64,000 nt of DNA from the NCBI GenBank assembly GCA_904063045.1, contig CAJFCJ010000005.1, positions 3,032,165-3,096,164 of the forward strand, given 5' to 3'. Position 1 is the stretch's first letter; each line of letters begins with the position of its first letter. The translations under genes were made by a program, and so were the position numbers. The notes below the pieces were generated by a model, which was given only the letters and a program-made list of their open reading frames with translations, had not been told where the DNA came from and searched no databases. Source of the DNA: Dimorphilus gyrociliatus. Its lineage: Eukaryota; Annelida; Polychaeta; Dinophilidae. Positions 1 to 11,096 of the stretch are shown piece by piece.

Positions 1-738
1 TATTCCTAATTTCGATCTTACAAAGACCCGTCCAAATGAATTTACGCCGAATACGAAATTTGATGACTACTGACTAATTTATTTCACTTTGGTTTGTATT
101 GTTTGCTATACTATAAAATCACGATTACTACTCTAATATGGTAGATGTCAGCACAAGTCTTTGCAGAACATAATCCTATTTACCCCGCCCCTATCTAATT
201 CGCAATTTCAGCTGCTTTTGTAAATTAGTCCTCCGGCCAAAAGATATATAAATAATAGAAATATATATATATGTCTATATTTATATATATATATATATAT
301 ATGCATGCTTTATCTATATCCATATCAGTACTTATTTTATGCCATTTAATATGTCTTTTGTATATTGAAAAAACTTGTACATATATCATCTTAAGAGCAT
401 ATTTATACCGACATAAAACCCCTATAAAGCGTCATTAAGAAGAAAATATTAATCTAACTCTAAATAGGTCAATTATTCTCTTCCTTTAATGATTAATAGA
501 ATTTATTACCTCTCTTGCAGGAAAGATACCTAATAAATATTAAACTTACTGAATGATTTTAATTAAAGAAAAAGCAAAAGTGAAGAAGTTTTAGGCTATA
601 AATGAGCTAATAAGAAAGAGTCATAGAACATATATTTATTATTTGAATTTATAGGACAAATATTAAAAGAATATGTTTATCCGCCTAAGTATCTACAGTA
701 TATACATATATTAGAATATGTGTGTGCATGTGAGAATT

Positions 739-774
<36 letters not shown>

Positions 775-2673
775 TATCATTGTGTGTGGAGGTTGTTCCT
801 TTTAAACTGTTTATTCTTTGGCAAGACTAAAAAGAAAAACATAATCTCGACTCTTTGGTGTGTGTTTGACATGTTTTATCTGATTTCTTTAAGTGTTATT
901 ATAAATAACTTGCACAATATCTTGAGAGTGAAAGAGACAAACAACATTTAGACGTCTGTCCATAGGCATATTCCTAGCGTAAGGACAAATAAAAGCATTC
1001 ATAGATTGATATAAAGATTTTTGTTTTAATTATTGACCTATTATCAGGAAATTCAATGAAATCAAATAATGTTACATAATTGATCAATATCCAATGAGCA
1101 GATTCGAAGAAGTGGAGATATTCCAGGCAGATGACCTGGTACATTACTTGTTGTGTATTAATTTAAAAGCTAAAGTAGAGTATTTGTTAATAGAGATAGT
1201 AACAGATTGTAATCAAGATAAGTAATTAAAGATTTAAATTAGTGTTATAGCTATGGATTCGCATGAGTGTAAATGCTTAAATTTTACATCTGTTACTTTT
1301 AGAAAAGTTGATGAAAATTTTATTGATGTGAGTTATCCTTTCGCTTGTCTTTCTCTCTCTCTCTCTCTCTTGAGAAAAAGTCAATATGCTGTATATTTGC
1401 AATTAAGACTAAACTAATGTTGTGAGTATTTCCTTATTTTGAAGTTTATTTAATTTGGTAGTCAGCTCTTCCATCAAAAGTTCAACTTTTTAGCAAGTTT
1501 ATAATTAGATAATAAAATTACAAAATCAGCTTAAAATAGTGAAAATAGATAGAAGCAAGAAGCTTATTTTAAAAATGAGAAATATACCATTAAATAGTGT
1601 TTTTTTAGGAGAAAATATCTTAAGATTTACTCTAAATAGTCTAATTAAATTTGATGAATGTAATTATTTTCAAAATACTAAATTTCCCAAAGTGCTTTTA
1701 TACTTTTACTATATATGTTGGACAATTAACTCTAAATTAACCGCAAAGTATAAATTCCCTTTGCGAAGATAAAGAAAGCAACAAATATATAACTCAATTA
1801 ATCTGCTCATTCTTCAGCGACACTTCTTCTACTCTTTCATTTATTTCCTTTAGAAAGGAGAGTAAAAACAAAAAATATATCAATAAATTGAAAATCATAT
1901 TGATTTTTTATAACATGGTTTTTTTTGTTTTTATAAAAAAAAATAGTATGCAAGTTAGATAGAATTTTCTTTTAAATATGGTTAAGTAAATATAAATTGA
2001 CTCATTAAAAAAACAACTGATGAACAAAATTCTTCATAGGATTAATTGACTTTTAAGAGAGTACTTCATTTTATCCGCTTCTTTCTTCAGTTCATTTTTA
2101 TACTTTTATCCTCTTTTTTCTTTATAATATTCGTTAATTAAGTTTTTACAACATAGGACTACAAACTAATGTAAAAATTAAATCTAATTTTAATGCTTTT
2201 TTTTTAATCTTAGGCCTAAGTTCTTATATTTATTTAAAAATACATTAAATATTTTATGTATCTTTATACAAGTTATATACAGTACTGTATATACTTTATA
2301 TATACGAATGTCGAATATATTTTGTTAATCTGATAGTTTTCGCCTAGTTTTAGTACAGAATAGACAGTAAATTTACCCATTTCCGTTTCTATTATGAGTC
2401 GACTGTTGACATTTCAAATATCCTTCTTTACTAATTGTAATAAGGAAAAATTCATTATATAAAATAAAAAGATTTACAGATTTTCCGAATGGAAAACATT
2501 ATTGATTTATAAAAATATTTAAGAGAAGATGACAAGTTTAGATAAGTAAGTAGGTTTTTGAAAAATTATTTTATCTTAATGCAAGATACTTCAACCTGAA
2601 TTATCTTGAAGATTTGGAAGATACAGTTATATTTATACTCTATATTAATATGCAAACTTCTGCAAATAAACAT
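1..2673. other. Intergenic, AT-rich, no gene seen
   Basis: I see no convincing exon on either strand. There are short TA microsatellites (about 282-302 and 743-770) and a TC run near 1351-1370. A 77-codon open frame at 1539-1772 starts at a non-ATG codon, has strongly AT-driven composition and resembles no family, so it is not called. The stretch may hold the 3' flank of the secreted-protein gene at 2674. Confidence 0.6.
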
Positions 2674-3771
2674 TCAATAACTACAGCATTTAAAACGTAC
2701 AACATTCAAGCCAGTCTTGTCAAGTGACGAAGAGATTTCAATTTTTGATTCTACACCGCAAACTGCCGAATTTGCATTGCAAGACGATGACCAAGATCCC
2801 CAATCTCCCTTGGTAAGTCCCCCAGGTGGATGTAAATCAATAGTTGCTTCGTGAGGGTTCAGATAGCTTCTACACCTGAATTTGAAATCAGTAGCGCCAT
2901 AATCGTCGCTGAAAGGTCCTTTATACGGAAGTAGTCTTACTACAAAGGCTACCATGTACATTCCATCAGGACAATAGCTTGTACCATACCAGACTCCATC
3001 TTGAGCAGTACCAGATTTAACACTTGTACCAGTAGTATTATCGTAAGGCCTCTTACATTCTAATCGAACATTGTTCAATGCGGTATCGTCTCCACCAGCA
3101 GGATCAACTCGAAGTTGTATACCGTTGACGAAATAACCGTGAGAACAATATTTATAACCTTTCCAATCTCCAAATTGAAGAGTATTTGAATGTGTTAGTT
3201 CATCGGAGATTTGAATTCCATTATTAATTGCACAAGTTGTTCCACTGAAACCCCCTACACACAAACATCGAAAATGCTGCGAATCAGATGTTCTAACACA
3301 CGATCCAAAATTTGTGCAAGGATTAGGATTACAACCGTCATTTTGACAAAATTTTCCATAAAATCCAGTGTTACATAAACATTTTCGGTTCCAGATATTA
3401 TAATTACCATTGTGATAGCAATCTGACACCGCAATTTTATTGTAAACTTTATAAACTTTTGCTGTAGGAGTTGTACAAGAGGTAATTAGAGATGAATGAT
3501 GAAAACATCTTCGATCTGAAGAATAGGTCGCAGCAAAACATCCTTTATCTCTTGAACAGAGAGTATAACAAATAAACTCCCTATTAGTAACGAACGTTTT
3601 GATAATAGAGCCAGGAGGACTTCCTGATTTACAATAAAGTCCTAAAATATGAAAAATTGTCGCAAGTGAAAAATTCCACAAACATAAGAATATCAGAGTT
3701 CTGAATACTATTATTCTGGCTGAATGAGACAGAAACATTTTCTCAAATGGAATATAAGCATAGTTTTTCAC
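2674..3771 (-). CDS. Secreted or membrane-anchored PAN/EGF/VMO-I domain protein
   Basis: This is an intronless 365-residue protein. A hydrophobic segment at about residues 24-45 acts as signal peptide or anchor; a second Met at residue 12 is an alternative start. It is followed by a cysteine-rich PAN/apple-like part (about 68-115), two EGF-like modules (about 116-146 and 147-183, each ending in a GFxGxxC motif) and a C-terminal VMO-I domain (about 190-365) with the typical GDWGSWS and DDTALN motifs. VMO-I is named after a vitelline membrane outer layer protein and is a beta-prism fold in secreted proteins. An extracellular coat, mucus or egg-envelope role is inference. The gene stands alone between two gene-poor stretches and, unlike most neighbours, has no introns. 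The domain identification is firm; the biological role is unknown. Confidence 0.85.
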   Translation of the reverse strand: MKNYAYIPFEKMFLSHSARIIVFRTLIFLCLWNFSLATIFHILGLYCKSGSPPGSIIKTFVTNREFICYTLCSRDKGCFAATYSSDRRCFHHSSLITSCTTPTAKVYKVYNKIAVSDCYHNGNYNIWNRKCLCNTGFYGKFCQNDGCNPNPCTNFGSCVRTSDSQHFRCLCVGGFSGTTCAINNGIQISDELTHSNTLQFGDWKGYKYCSHGYFVNGIQLRVDPAGGDDTALNNVRLECKRPYDNTTGTSVKSGTAQDGVWYGTSYCPDGMYMVAFVVRLLPYKGPFSDDYGATDFKFRCRSYLNPHEATIDLHPPGGLTKGDWGSWSSSCNANSAVCGVESKIEISSSLDKTGLNVVRFKCCSY

Positions 3772-6700
3772 ATATTAGTATGTCCTATTGAATAGGATGA
3801 TCAATAATAAATCTATAGATATTAAACTAATCACATGTGACCGTTTCTCTTAAGACAATAAAAAAAATAGAGTAAGAAACGCCTGATATTAGTTATTAGT
3901 ACTACTTGAAAGGTCGTACCAATCGACGTTTATCGATAACTAATGTCTTGTAGTTTTTCCCCATTTCCTTGAAAATGTTCAATAATATGTCAATGACTTC
4001 GAAGTTACCAATAAAGATCGCGTTTTTAAAACAATAAGGTGATAATCGATTGTCTTATAAGAAAGCCGTAGTGATTAAAACGTCTTAATGTTAATAATTA
4101 ATATTTTTTTTTTTGAAAGGTGAAAGACACTTTCAACATTATTCAAGTATTATCTATTAGACATACTAGATGTCAGCACTCGTATATGATAACTTGATTC
4201 TTTTTTACTTTTTTCTTTACTACAACCATTTAGCATCTACTTTCATACTTTATTCGTAATTTTATACCCTAAATGGCACAAGTGTTGACTAGAGCATCCT
4301 TTTTCAGTTATACAAACCTTACTTCTGTACCATTTGTTTGTTTTACTAACTAATAATTTTGTATATAGAATGTGTTAGCCTGCAAACTGTAATAGTATAG
4401 TTCCACATATATAGTTTTTAAGATAATTTCTAGGCTATTATGAAAACGAAAGTCTCGCGGCACCAAGATAATAAGGAGATAATTTGTAGTAAGCAATTCT
4501 TAGCCTCACGTCTTATTTCTTATTTGCGCAAACGTATTTCTTTGTAAAGCTAACTTTGCTTTTGGATTACGAAAATCGCCTTCTAAGAATTTTAAATATT
4601 TTTCATTATAGCATTAATCTCCTTCAGCCTTAAAAAATATGAGGTAAATTATACTTTAATAAGCCTATTACTACGTCCTATTAACAGCATTAATTAATAA
4701 TAATGTGTGTTATAATAAGGGATTTTCTCACTACGGTATGTTCCTGTAATTAAAAAAACCCCTCAATTCATCAATTCTACTTCCTTATAGATTTCTTTAT
4801 ATTTCCCTCTCTTTTCTATTCCTTTTTTTATTTTTTTCTTCCCTCTCTCTCTCTCTCTCCCTATATTATAAACCACCCTAAAATATAGCAGCTATTTATC
4901 CGGTCTAGTTTACTAGATATATGATTTGAGGGAGATCGCTTGCATAAAACTATATGAAAAAGTTACTATTCATATCTAATCCGGATTATGTATTATTACT
5001 AACCAGATTATCCTCTGGCTTATTCTGCTTCATTTAGTAGTCACTTAAAACCTCTGAATCTGCAACTTTCTCGTTACTTTTAGGGATGCAATCTTAGTGA
5101 AACCGTGGGATAGTGTTAAAAATCCCTTTCTCGAATTCGATTGGATAATAGCACTGAAGACGACTGTTTCTCCATCTAGAGTCCAGTTCTAACTGCAGCA
5201 CAATGGCTGTGTAATTTTTACGTTTGAATTTGTTCTCATGTCTGATATTTTTCCCCGTACGGGCTTTATGCTTAAAAAGAGGATATATATGACGTTTATC
5301 CACTTGTCTGCAAGTTCCATCAAATCCTGCCGAAAAATTACACTTGAAACTCTGACCGATAGGCCTTCTCAAGCAGGTTCAAGTTTCTGTGGAGCCCTCT
5401 CTCTCTTACCCCTTCAAAGAGAGTGAAAAAGAAAATATATTTTACCCAAGGGAGAAAATACTAATGGTGTATTGGTAAGGAATTGTTTCTTTTTTGCAAG
5501 GGTTCCTTCATAACATTCCATTTCATATTCTGTTAAAATTATGCTGATGGCGCAATTAGACACAATTACTTTCGTATAGACAGTGACAGAGAGACTCGTA
5601 CGTCGAAAAAGAAAGGCATGTCACGACCCCGTCAACAGAATGGGGTTTCTTATTGGTCAGTCTGAAGGAAATATATATATATATTGAAATGACCATTGGA
5701 GTATTGTATAACAGAATATTCCGATTAGAAAAGAAATCAAGAAATAGAGGCAAGGAGTTTTTTAATAAAAGTAATACTAGAACCTATATCATATTTTAAT
5801 AGAAACCCTCTCTTTTTATTTATCGAATTGTTCAAATGCCCATTCTTTTACCAAGCCAGGCGCATCAATCCCCTTTTATACTCTTTCTATTTCAATCAAT
5901 AACGAAATCCTGGCTTATAACCTGATAAACAATCCTACTCATTTTTTTCCTATCTTATTCCATCGTTTATACGTTTATTATTAAAAAGAGAAGAAAAAGT
6001 AAAAGAAGACGAACAAACAAAACAAAGGTAAACGGTTAAGTTTTGTGTAAACAATACTCTAATGTTGACACTCAAGCAGATTTATAAGCCTATTGGGAGA
6101 GATTCACTTATTAAATATATATATAATATACTGTATATACTATGTATAAATAGTCTTTACGTAAAAAGCATAGATAAACTTGTATATAAGGGGAGAAATA
6201 GTTTGACCATTTTCTTATTACTCACGCACGTTTCTAATTGAAGACGTCAATATAATTATGTTGCCTTTTAAATATTTAATAGCGTTAGTTGAAGTTTATC
6301 TTTACAAAAAAAAAATAGGCCTTAATTAGTCATTTTTCTGTTTCTTTATCTATTTTTAACTTGCGTAGCATTTTTTTTTCTCTTGACTTACTTAAATCCG
6401 TCTAATCTTTTGATGAAGTTTTCTGCTTCTTTTTTGTCTAGTATTTCAGGTATTCAATGATATAACTGTGGGTGGTCTATTAAGCAAATAACAAACTCAC
6501 GAATGTATGTTATGGATGATGCAATTTGATAGTAATGTATAAATATACATATAAAGCGTCTATTAATATATTTATATTACGCTTCATAGCGCGTGGAAAG
6601 AGAGAGCAACCGAGAGTTATTTTTGTGTGTAAAAGCTTTATACTGTCTATTACTATAAACGCCTATATTTAAAGCTCACTTACATAAATATAAATGAGGG

Positions 6701-6792
6701 ATTAAAGTATATAAAAAGGGCACGTAAAGTCAATTATAGGCTAGTTGTTTCATCTAACAGCTGTTCATTGACTTTCAGCTCACGCTTACGGT
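3772..6792. other. Intergenic, no gene seen
   Basis: About 3 kb without a recognisable exon. It contains TC-rich runs (about 4842-4860) and several short frames that show no family signal and have AT-driven composition. The last few hundred bases should include the promoter and 5' UTR of the guanylate cyclase gene starting at 6793. Confidence 0.55.
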
Positions 6793-7636
6793 ATGGAAAC
6801 ACTCGGGGCGGAAGAAAGGATTAAAACGGCTCATCAGGAATTTCGACGACGACGCTCACTAACTTTAGAAAGTCATTCGAGCCCTTTTACTGGAAGCTCA
6901 CTTGGAAAATGTTTAGAACAAAGAAGACAAAGTATGACCAGTGATGAGGATGATAATGGGAGGCTATCAACTTTGCAGACGACACTGCATAGTTCTCAGG
7001 CCGGCAATCTATCTTATTATGGAACTGATAGAAGAAGATGCTTTATTCAGGTTTGTTCAGGCTGTAGATGTCGCTACAAATTCCCATCATTTTATGGGAT
7101 GTTCTGCAGAGATTTTAGAAAAAAAATGAAAAATTAAACCATATTTTTGAGTTATAAATAAGTTTACTATATAAGGATTACTCTATGGTTATTTATGGAT
7201 ATATAGAAATACACGCATCTGCATGAAAAGCCTATAAATACCAATATACCTTGAATCTAATTATATATACAAAGTGAATTACACGTGTCCACTAAGATAT
7301 GATTTTATATTTAGAAGTATAGAGATGGTATTTAGGAGCAATTTGGAAATGGATCTTTTCTTTAATTAATAGGTTGAAAAAGTTTTTGTACGCCCTCTAG
7401 TGACGAATCGATTTTTTTCAGCACGGCTTTGTAAATTGCGCTTTGCAAGTACTGATTACGAAGAAGTATGGTATAGAGATTTGGAACGAAATTCGGTTCG
7501 TATGCGTGTATGTGCATAGTAGATATGTATACTTATAAGCATACAGTATACTCTATTCTATTATGTAATATAAATATACAATATAGCTATACATTTGTAT
7601 ACAAACAGTCTTTATGTATAAACGTTTGCGTGTCTG

Positions 7637-7687
<51 letters not shown>

Positions 7688-10280
7688 TAAATGCATTACG
7701 ATATGTATTGTTCGTTATGCTAATGTATATACATGTACATATATACAGTATATATATATATATATATATATATTTATCTGTTTATTTACAATATATATTA
7801 GCTATATAGTATAGTAATTTATTAATTATGTAATAAACAACAATCCTTATTAAATTCTTTAATCTTTTTTGTAAATAAGCGCAATTAGACAAATCGCTGA
7901 GTAATGATGATGAATTTTACGCCCCAATCGTTTTGATTCGACCATGATAATTACCTATCAGTTTATAAAAAAAGAGTCCACTATTTACAGGCAACTCTGC
8001 CGGGAAAAGCTTCGTTCGCCGTCTGTTTTTAGGAGAATGCTATACGACAATATGAATTCGAATTATGATTCTGTTGAAGCAACGTCTGAAGTTTTAGGGC
8101 TGGGAACGAATGCCGTATGGGAAATGTTCGGAGAAATGTTTTTTGACTTTTGCGAAGAATCTGGTTATGATAGGATATTAAGCGTTCTGGGTGGAACACT
8201 AAGGGATTTTCTTCAAAACTTGGACGCTCTTCACGATCATTTGGCCACTATATATCCCGGGATGAGACCGCCGTCCTTTCGCTGTAGTGAAAAACGTCCA
8301 GATGGATCAATGATATTGCATTACTATTCAGAGAGAAAAGGCCTTGAGCACGTAGTTATAGGTATGGTAAAGGCGATCGCTCAACGTCTACATAGTAAAG
8401 AAGTAACTGTCGAAATAGTATCGACGACCTGGGAATTTTGTCGAGATCATGTGCAGTTCCTAATTCGAGAAAGAGTAGCCCAAAATCCAGCTTTAGTTCG
8501 ATATGATCATTCAGTGGAGCTATTATCAGAAACACCTTTAATTAGTCCTGCGACCTTCTGTAAAGCCTTTCCTTTTCACGTGATAATGAATCGTGAATTG
8601 AATATAGTGCAAGTTGGCCAATCTTTATCTAGAGTTGTTCCGGAACTCAATCAGCCGAATTGCAGCTTCAAGGACGTTTTTCAAATAGTTCGACCACACC
8701 TGGTTGACACCACATATGAGCAGATAATTAATCATGCTGATAATACAACATTTGTTGTTAGAGTCAGGGACAAAAGAAGTCAGTCACCGAGACAATCAAT
8801 AGATGTTCCATCTTTTGCATTTTTAAGGCAACAGGCAAGATTAGGCATTCCGGACGCTGGTTGCCGAACGAGGATGCGTCTCAAGGGACAAATGGTCGAG
8901 CTTCCGGACCGCCTACTGTTCCTATCCTCACCTAACTTTGCCAACATCGACGAGTTACTGGAAAGAGGACTCTATTTAAGCGATATACCAATACACGACG
9001 CTACTAGAGATCTTATTTTATTAAGCGAACAGTTTAGAGCCGAATACGAATTAACTCAAAAACTTGAAGTACTGAATGACAAAATGCAGCAGACTTACAA
9101 GGAACTCGAAATTGAAAAGCAGCTGACCGATAAACTAGTATATTCCATTCTACCGCCTACCGTTGCTAATAGACTACGATTAGGTGAACCAGTAGAGGCT
9201 AAAAAATACTCGTAGGCATCTTATTCAATTTCTTTCACTTTGATTCCTATTAGTGATTTCTTTCAGATCTGCTTCCATACTTTTTAGCGGTATATACGAT
9301 TTTAATTCATTTTGCAATAGTAATACTCCTATAAAAGTTGTTAACCTCCTTAACGAATTATATACAAAATTCGATTCTTTGGCGGAACCTCAAATCTATG
9401 ATGTTTATAAGGTAAAGAGATATTGACTATGCAGAATAGAAGGCGTTTTAACCTATATATATCTATATATATAGATATATAGATATATATATATATATAT
9501 AAATTACCTTATAGAAAGTTAAACCCTCAAGCTAGTTTCTTTTTAATCGGTTCAGGTCGAAACTGTTGGAGATAAGTACATGCTGGCGAGCGGTTTACCG
9601 GAACGAAGCGGCAGACATGCGAAAAATATTGCGTTGGTCGCGTTAGACATGATGGATATCGTGCGCGAATTGCAAGTCGATGGTCAGAACATACGGGTTA
9701 GTGTTGAGTAATAAATAATATAAAGCTAATAATTTTTTCCATGTTTTTTACTATCCTTGGATTATTTGTTAGCCAATAATAACTGTTTAACGACATACGA
9801 TGATTTCTATATCTTCATTTTTTATATGACTAATAGTTTTTTCGTTTACAGTTGACAATTGGTATACACAGTGGAGAAGTTGTCGCCGGAGTTGTAGGTC
9901 AAAAGTTACCTAGATATGCTGTTTTTGGTAGCACTGTATGTTTAGCCAGCAGGATGGAAAGTACCGGGTTGACAGATTGCATTAACATATCGGAGACCAC
10001 TTTTGAATGTCTACAAACAGAGGAAAATAGAGACGAACAATTCGAAATCAAAAAAAGGGGTTTGGTACCGATGAAAGGTCGAAAAGAGCCTATGGCGTGT
10101 TACATTCTCTCTAGAAACCTTAGAAACCTACCCAAAGTTCAAATGATGTTGGAAAGCGGTATTCCAGTCCAATCCAGTCGACCGCCTTCGGGAACAGCAA
10201 CGTCACCATTAAGCCTAAGCGATCAGTTGACTGCAAACACGCTACGACAAGTAGCGCTCAACTTGCAGGACTATATATAA
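6793..10280 (+). CDS. GUCY1B1-like: Soluble guanylate cyclase beta1-like subunit
   Basis: Joined exons: 6793-7050, 7422-7495, 7991-9211, 9267-9411, 9556-9696, 9852-10280 (755 aa; frame closes at every junction). Order: 86-residue N-terminal extension, H-NOX haem domain starting HGFVNCAL (family MYGF), PAS-like domain, coiled coil, class III cyclase domain. The haem ligand His is in [13 protein letters not shown], and the propionate motif YxSxR is intact (YYSER). The protein would sense NO and make cGMP as part of a dimer. The cyclase domain has FSGI in place of a metal-binding Asp, as in vertebrate beta1. It also carries two unusual changes: the guanine-specifying Cys is Ala (RYAVFG) and the transition-state Asn is Cys (STVCLASR), while the Arg is kept. 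The first exon is the least certain part, because ATG|GT alternatives exist at 7185 and 7325. Confidence 0.9.
7645..7684. repeat. (TA)n microsatellite in intron
   Basis: An uninterrupted TA run in the second intron of the first cyclase gene. A second TA run follows at about 7749-7772. Confidence 0.95.
9455..9501. repeat. TA-rich microsatellite with palindromic steps in intron
   Basis: An alternating TATATC/TATAGA and TA run in the intron after the 9267-9411 exon of the first cyclase gene. Confidence 0.85.
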
Positions 10281-11096
10281 TAGTATTATTTTGAATTTAA
10301 GTCAATTTTATATATATCTTCCATAAATACATATGATAAAATGAGCATAATATACAAGTGTAAAAAATGAGAAAAAAATAGACGACAGGATAAATGCCTC
10401 GACGCCTATCGATCGTGGTGAAATTTTACACCAGTAGAAAATCTATCAGTCGAATTAATTCGGCGTATAAATCACATGATGCGCTGACATTTCGTAGACG
10501 AGTAAAAAAAAAAGGCGGGAAAGGAAGCGCAAAAAAATAAGGAGGAGCAGTTAACAGCTACCTAGCGACTGCGGGACGCCTGCTAGACGGCTGATGGACG
10601 GAACTAGGACGTTCTAAAAGGTTTAACAAGAGAGGGAAAAAGAGTGTGCGAAAAAAGGTCAAGGGGAAAAGCAGAGACCTCTATAATTCAGTTGTTTAGC
10701 GCTAATTGAAAATTAAAAAAAAAACAAATTTAATCGATATTTAATGTATATAAAGAGGAAATAAAGTAATGATGGGAGAGTGAAGTTACTGAGTAAGCAT
10801 ATGAGTGAATGAGTAAGAGAGGGATACATAGATACATTTAACTACATACACACACACACACGCACACTCACACTCACATACGTGAGAGTTAGTGAGCGAG
10901 AGAGAGAGAGAGCGAGAGAGAGAGAAAGAGAGCGAGAGAGAGAGAGAGAGCAAAAAAAAAGACAAGCTGCAGGTGGCTTAAAATTTGCCGTACAGCCAAT
11001 CCTCGAATTTATCCTGATCACGTGACCCATTGCGGTGCCGACGCCCGGCAGAAGGCACGTCGAAAACGGAACATGCGGAACGGATAGTTGGAAAAG
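10281..11096. other. Spacer between the two cyclase genes, with CA/GA low-complexity run
   Basis: This 816-bp gap holds a (CA)n run (about 10848-10880) passing into a (GA)n run (about 10895-10950). No exon is recognisable. The minus-strand open frame over this run encodes only a repetitive Ser/Leu/Arg string and is an artefact of the repeat. The end of the gap should contain the promoter and 5' UTR of the second cyclase; an in-frame stop lies just before its ATG. Confidence 0.7.

Noticed and set aside
1539-1772. 77-codon open frame, plus strand
   Set aside because: Starts at a non-ATG codon in AT-rich intergenic DNA, with no family likeness, no signal and no flanking splice context.
5094-5426. 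Overlapping open frames on both strands
   Set aside because: Short frames on opposite strands of the same sequence, without conserved motifs or splice partners.
7645-7772. Regular TA arrays considered as a functional repeat array
   Set aside because: Pure dinucleotide microsatellites in an intron with no spacers or unit structure; similar runs occur across the window.
10842-11030. Ser/Leu/Arg-rich minus-strand frame
   Set aside because: Produced by the CA/GA microsatellite; the protein is a direct reading of the repeat.
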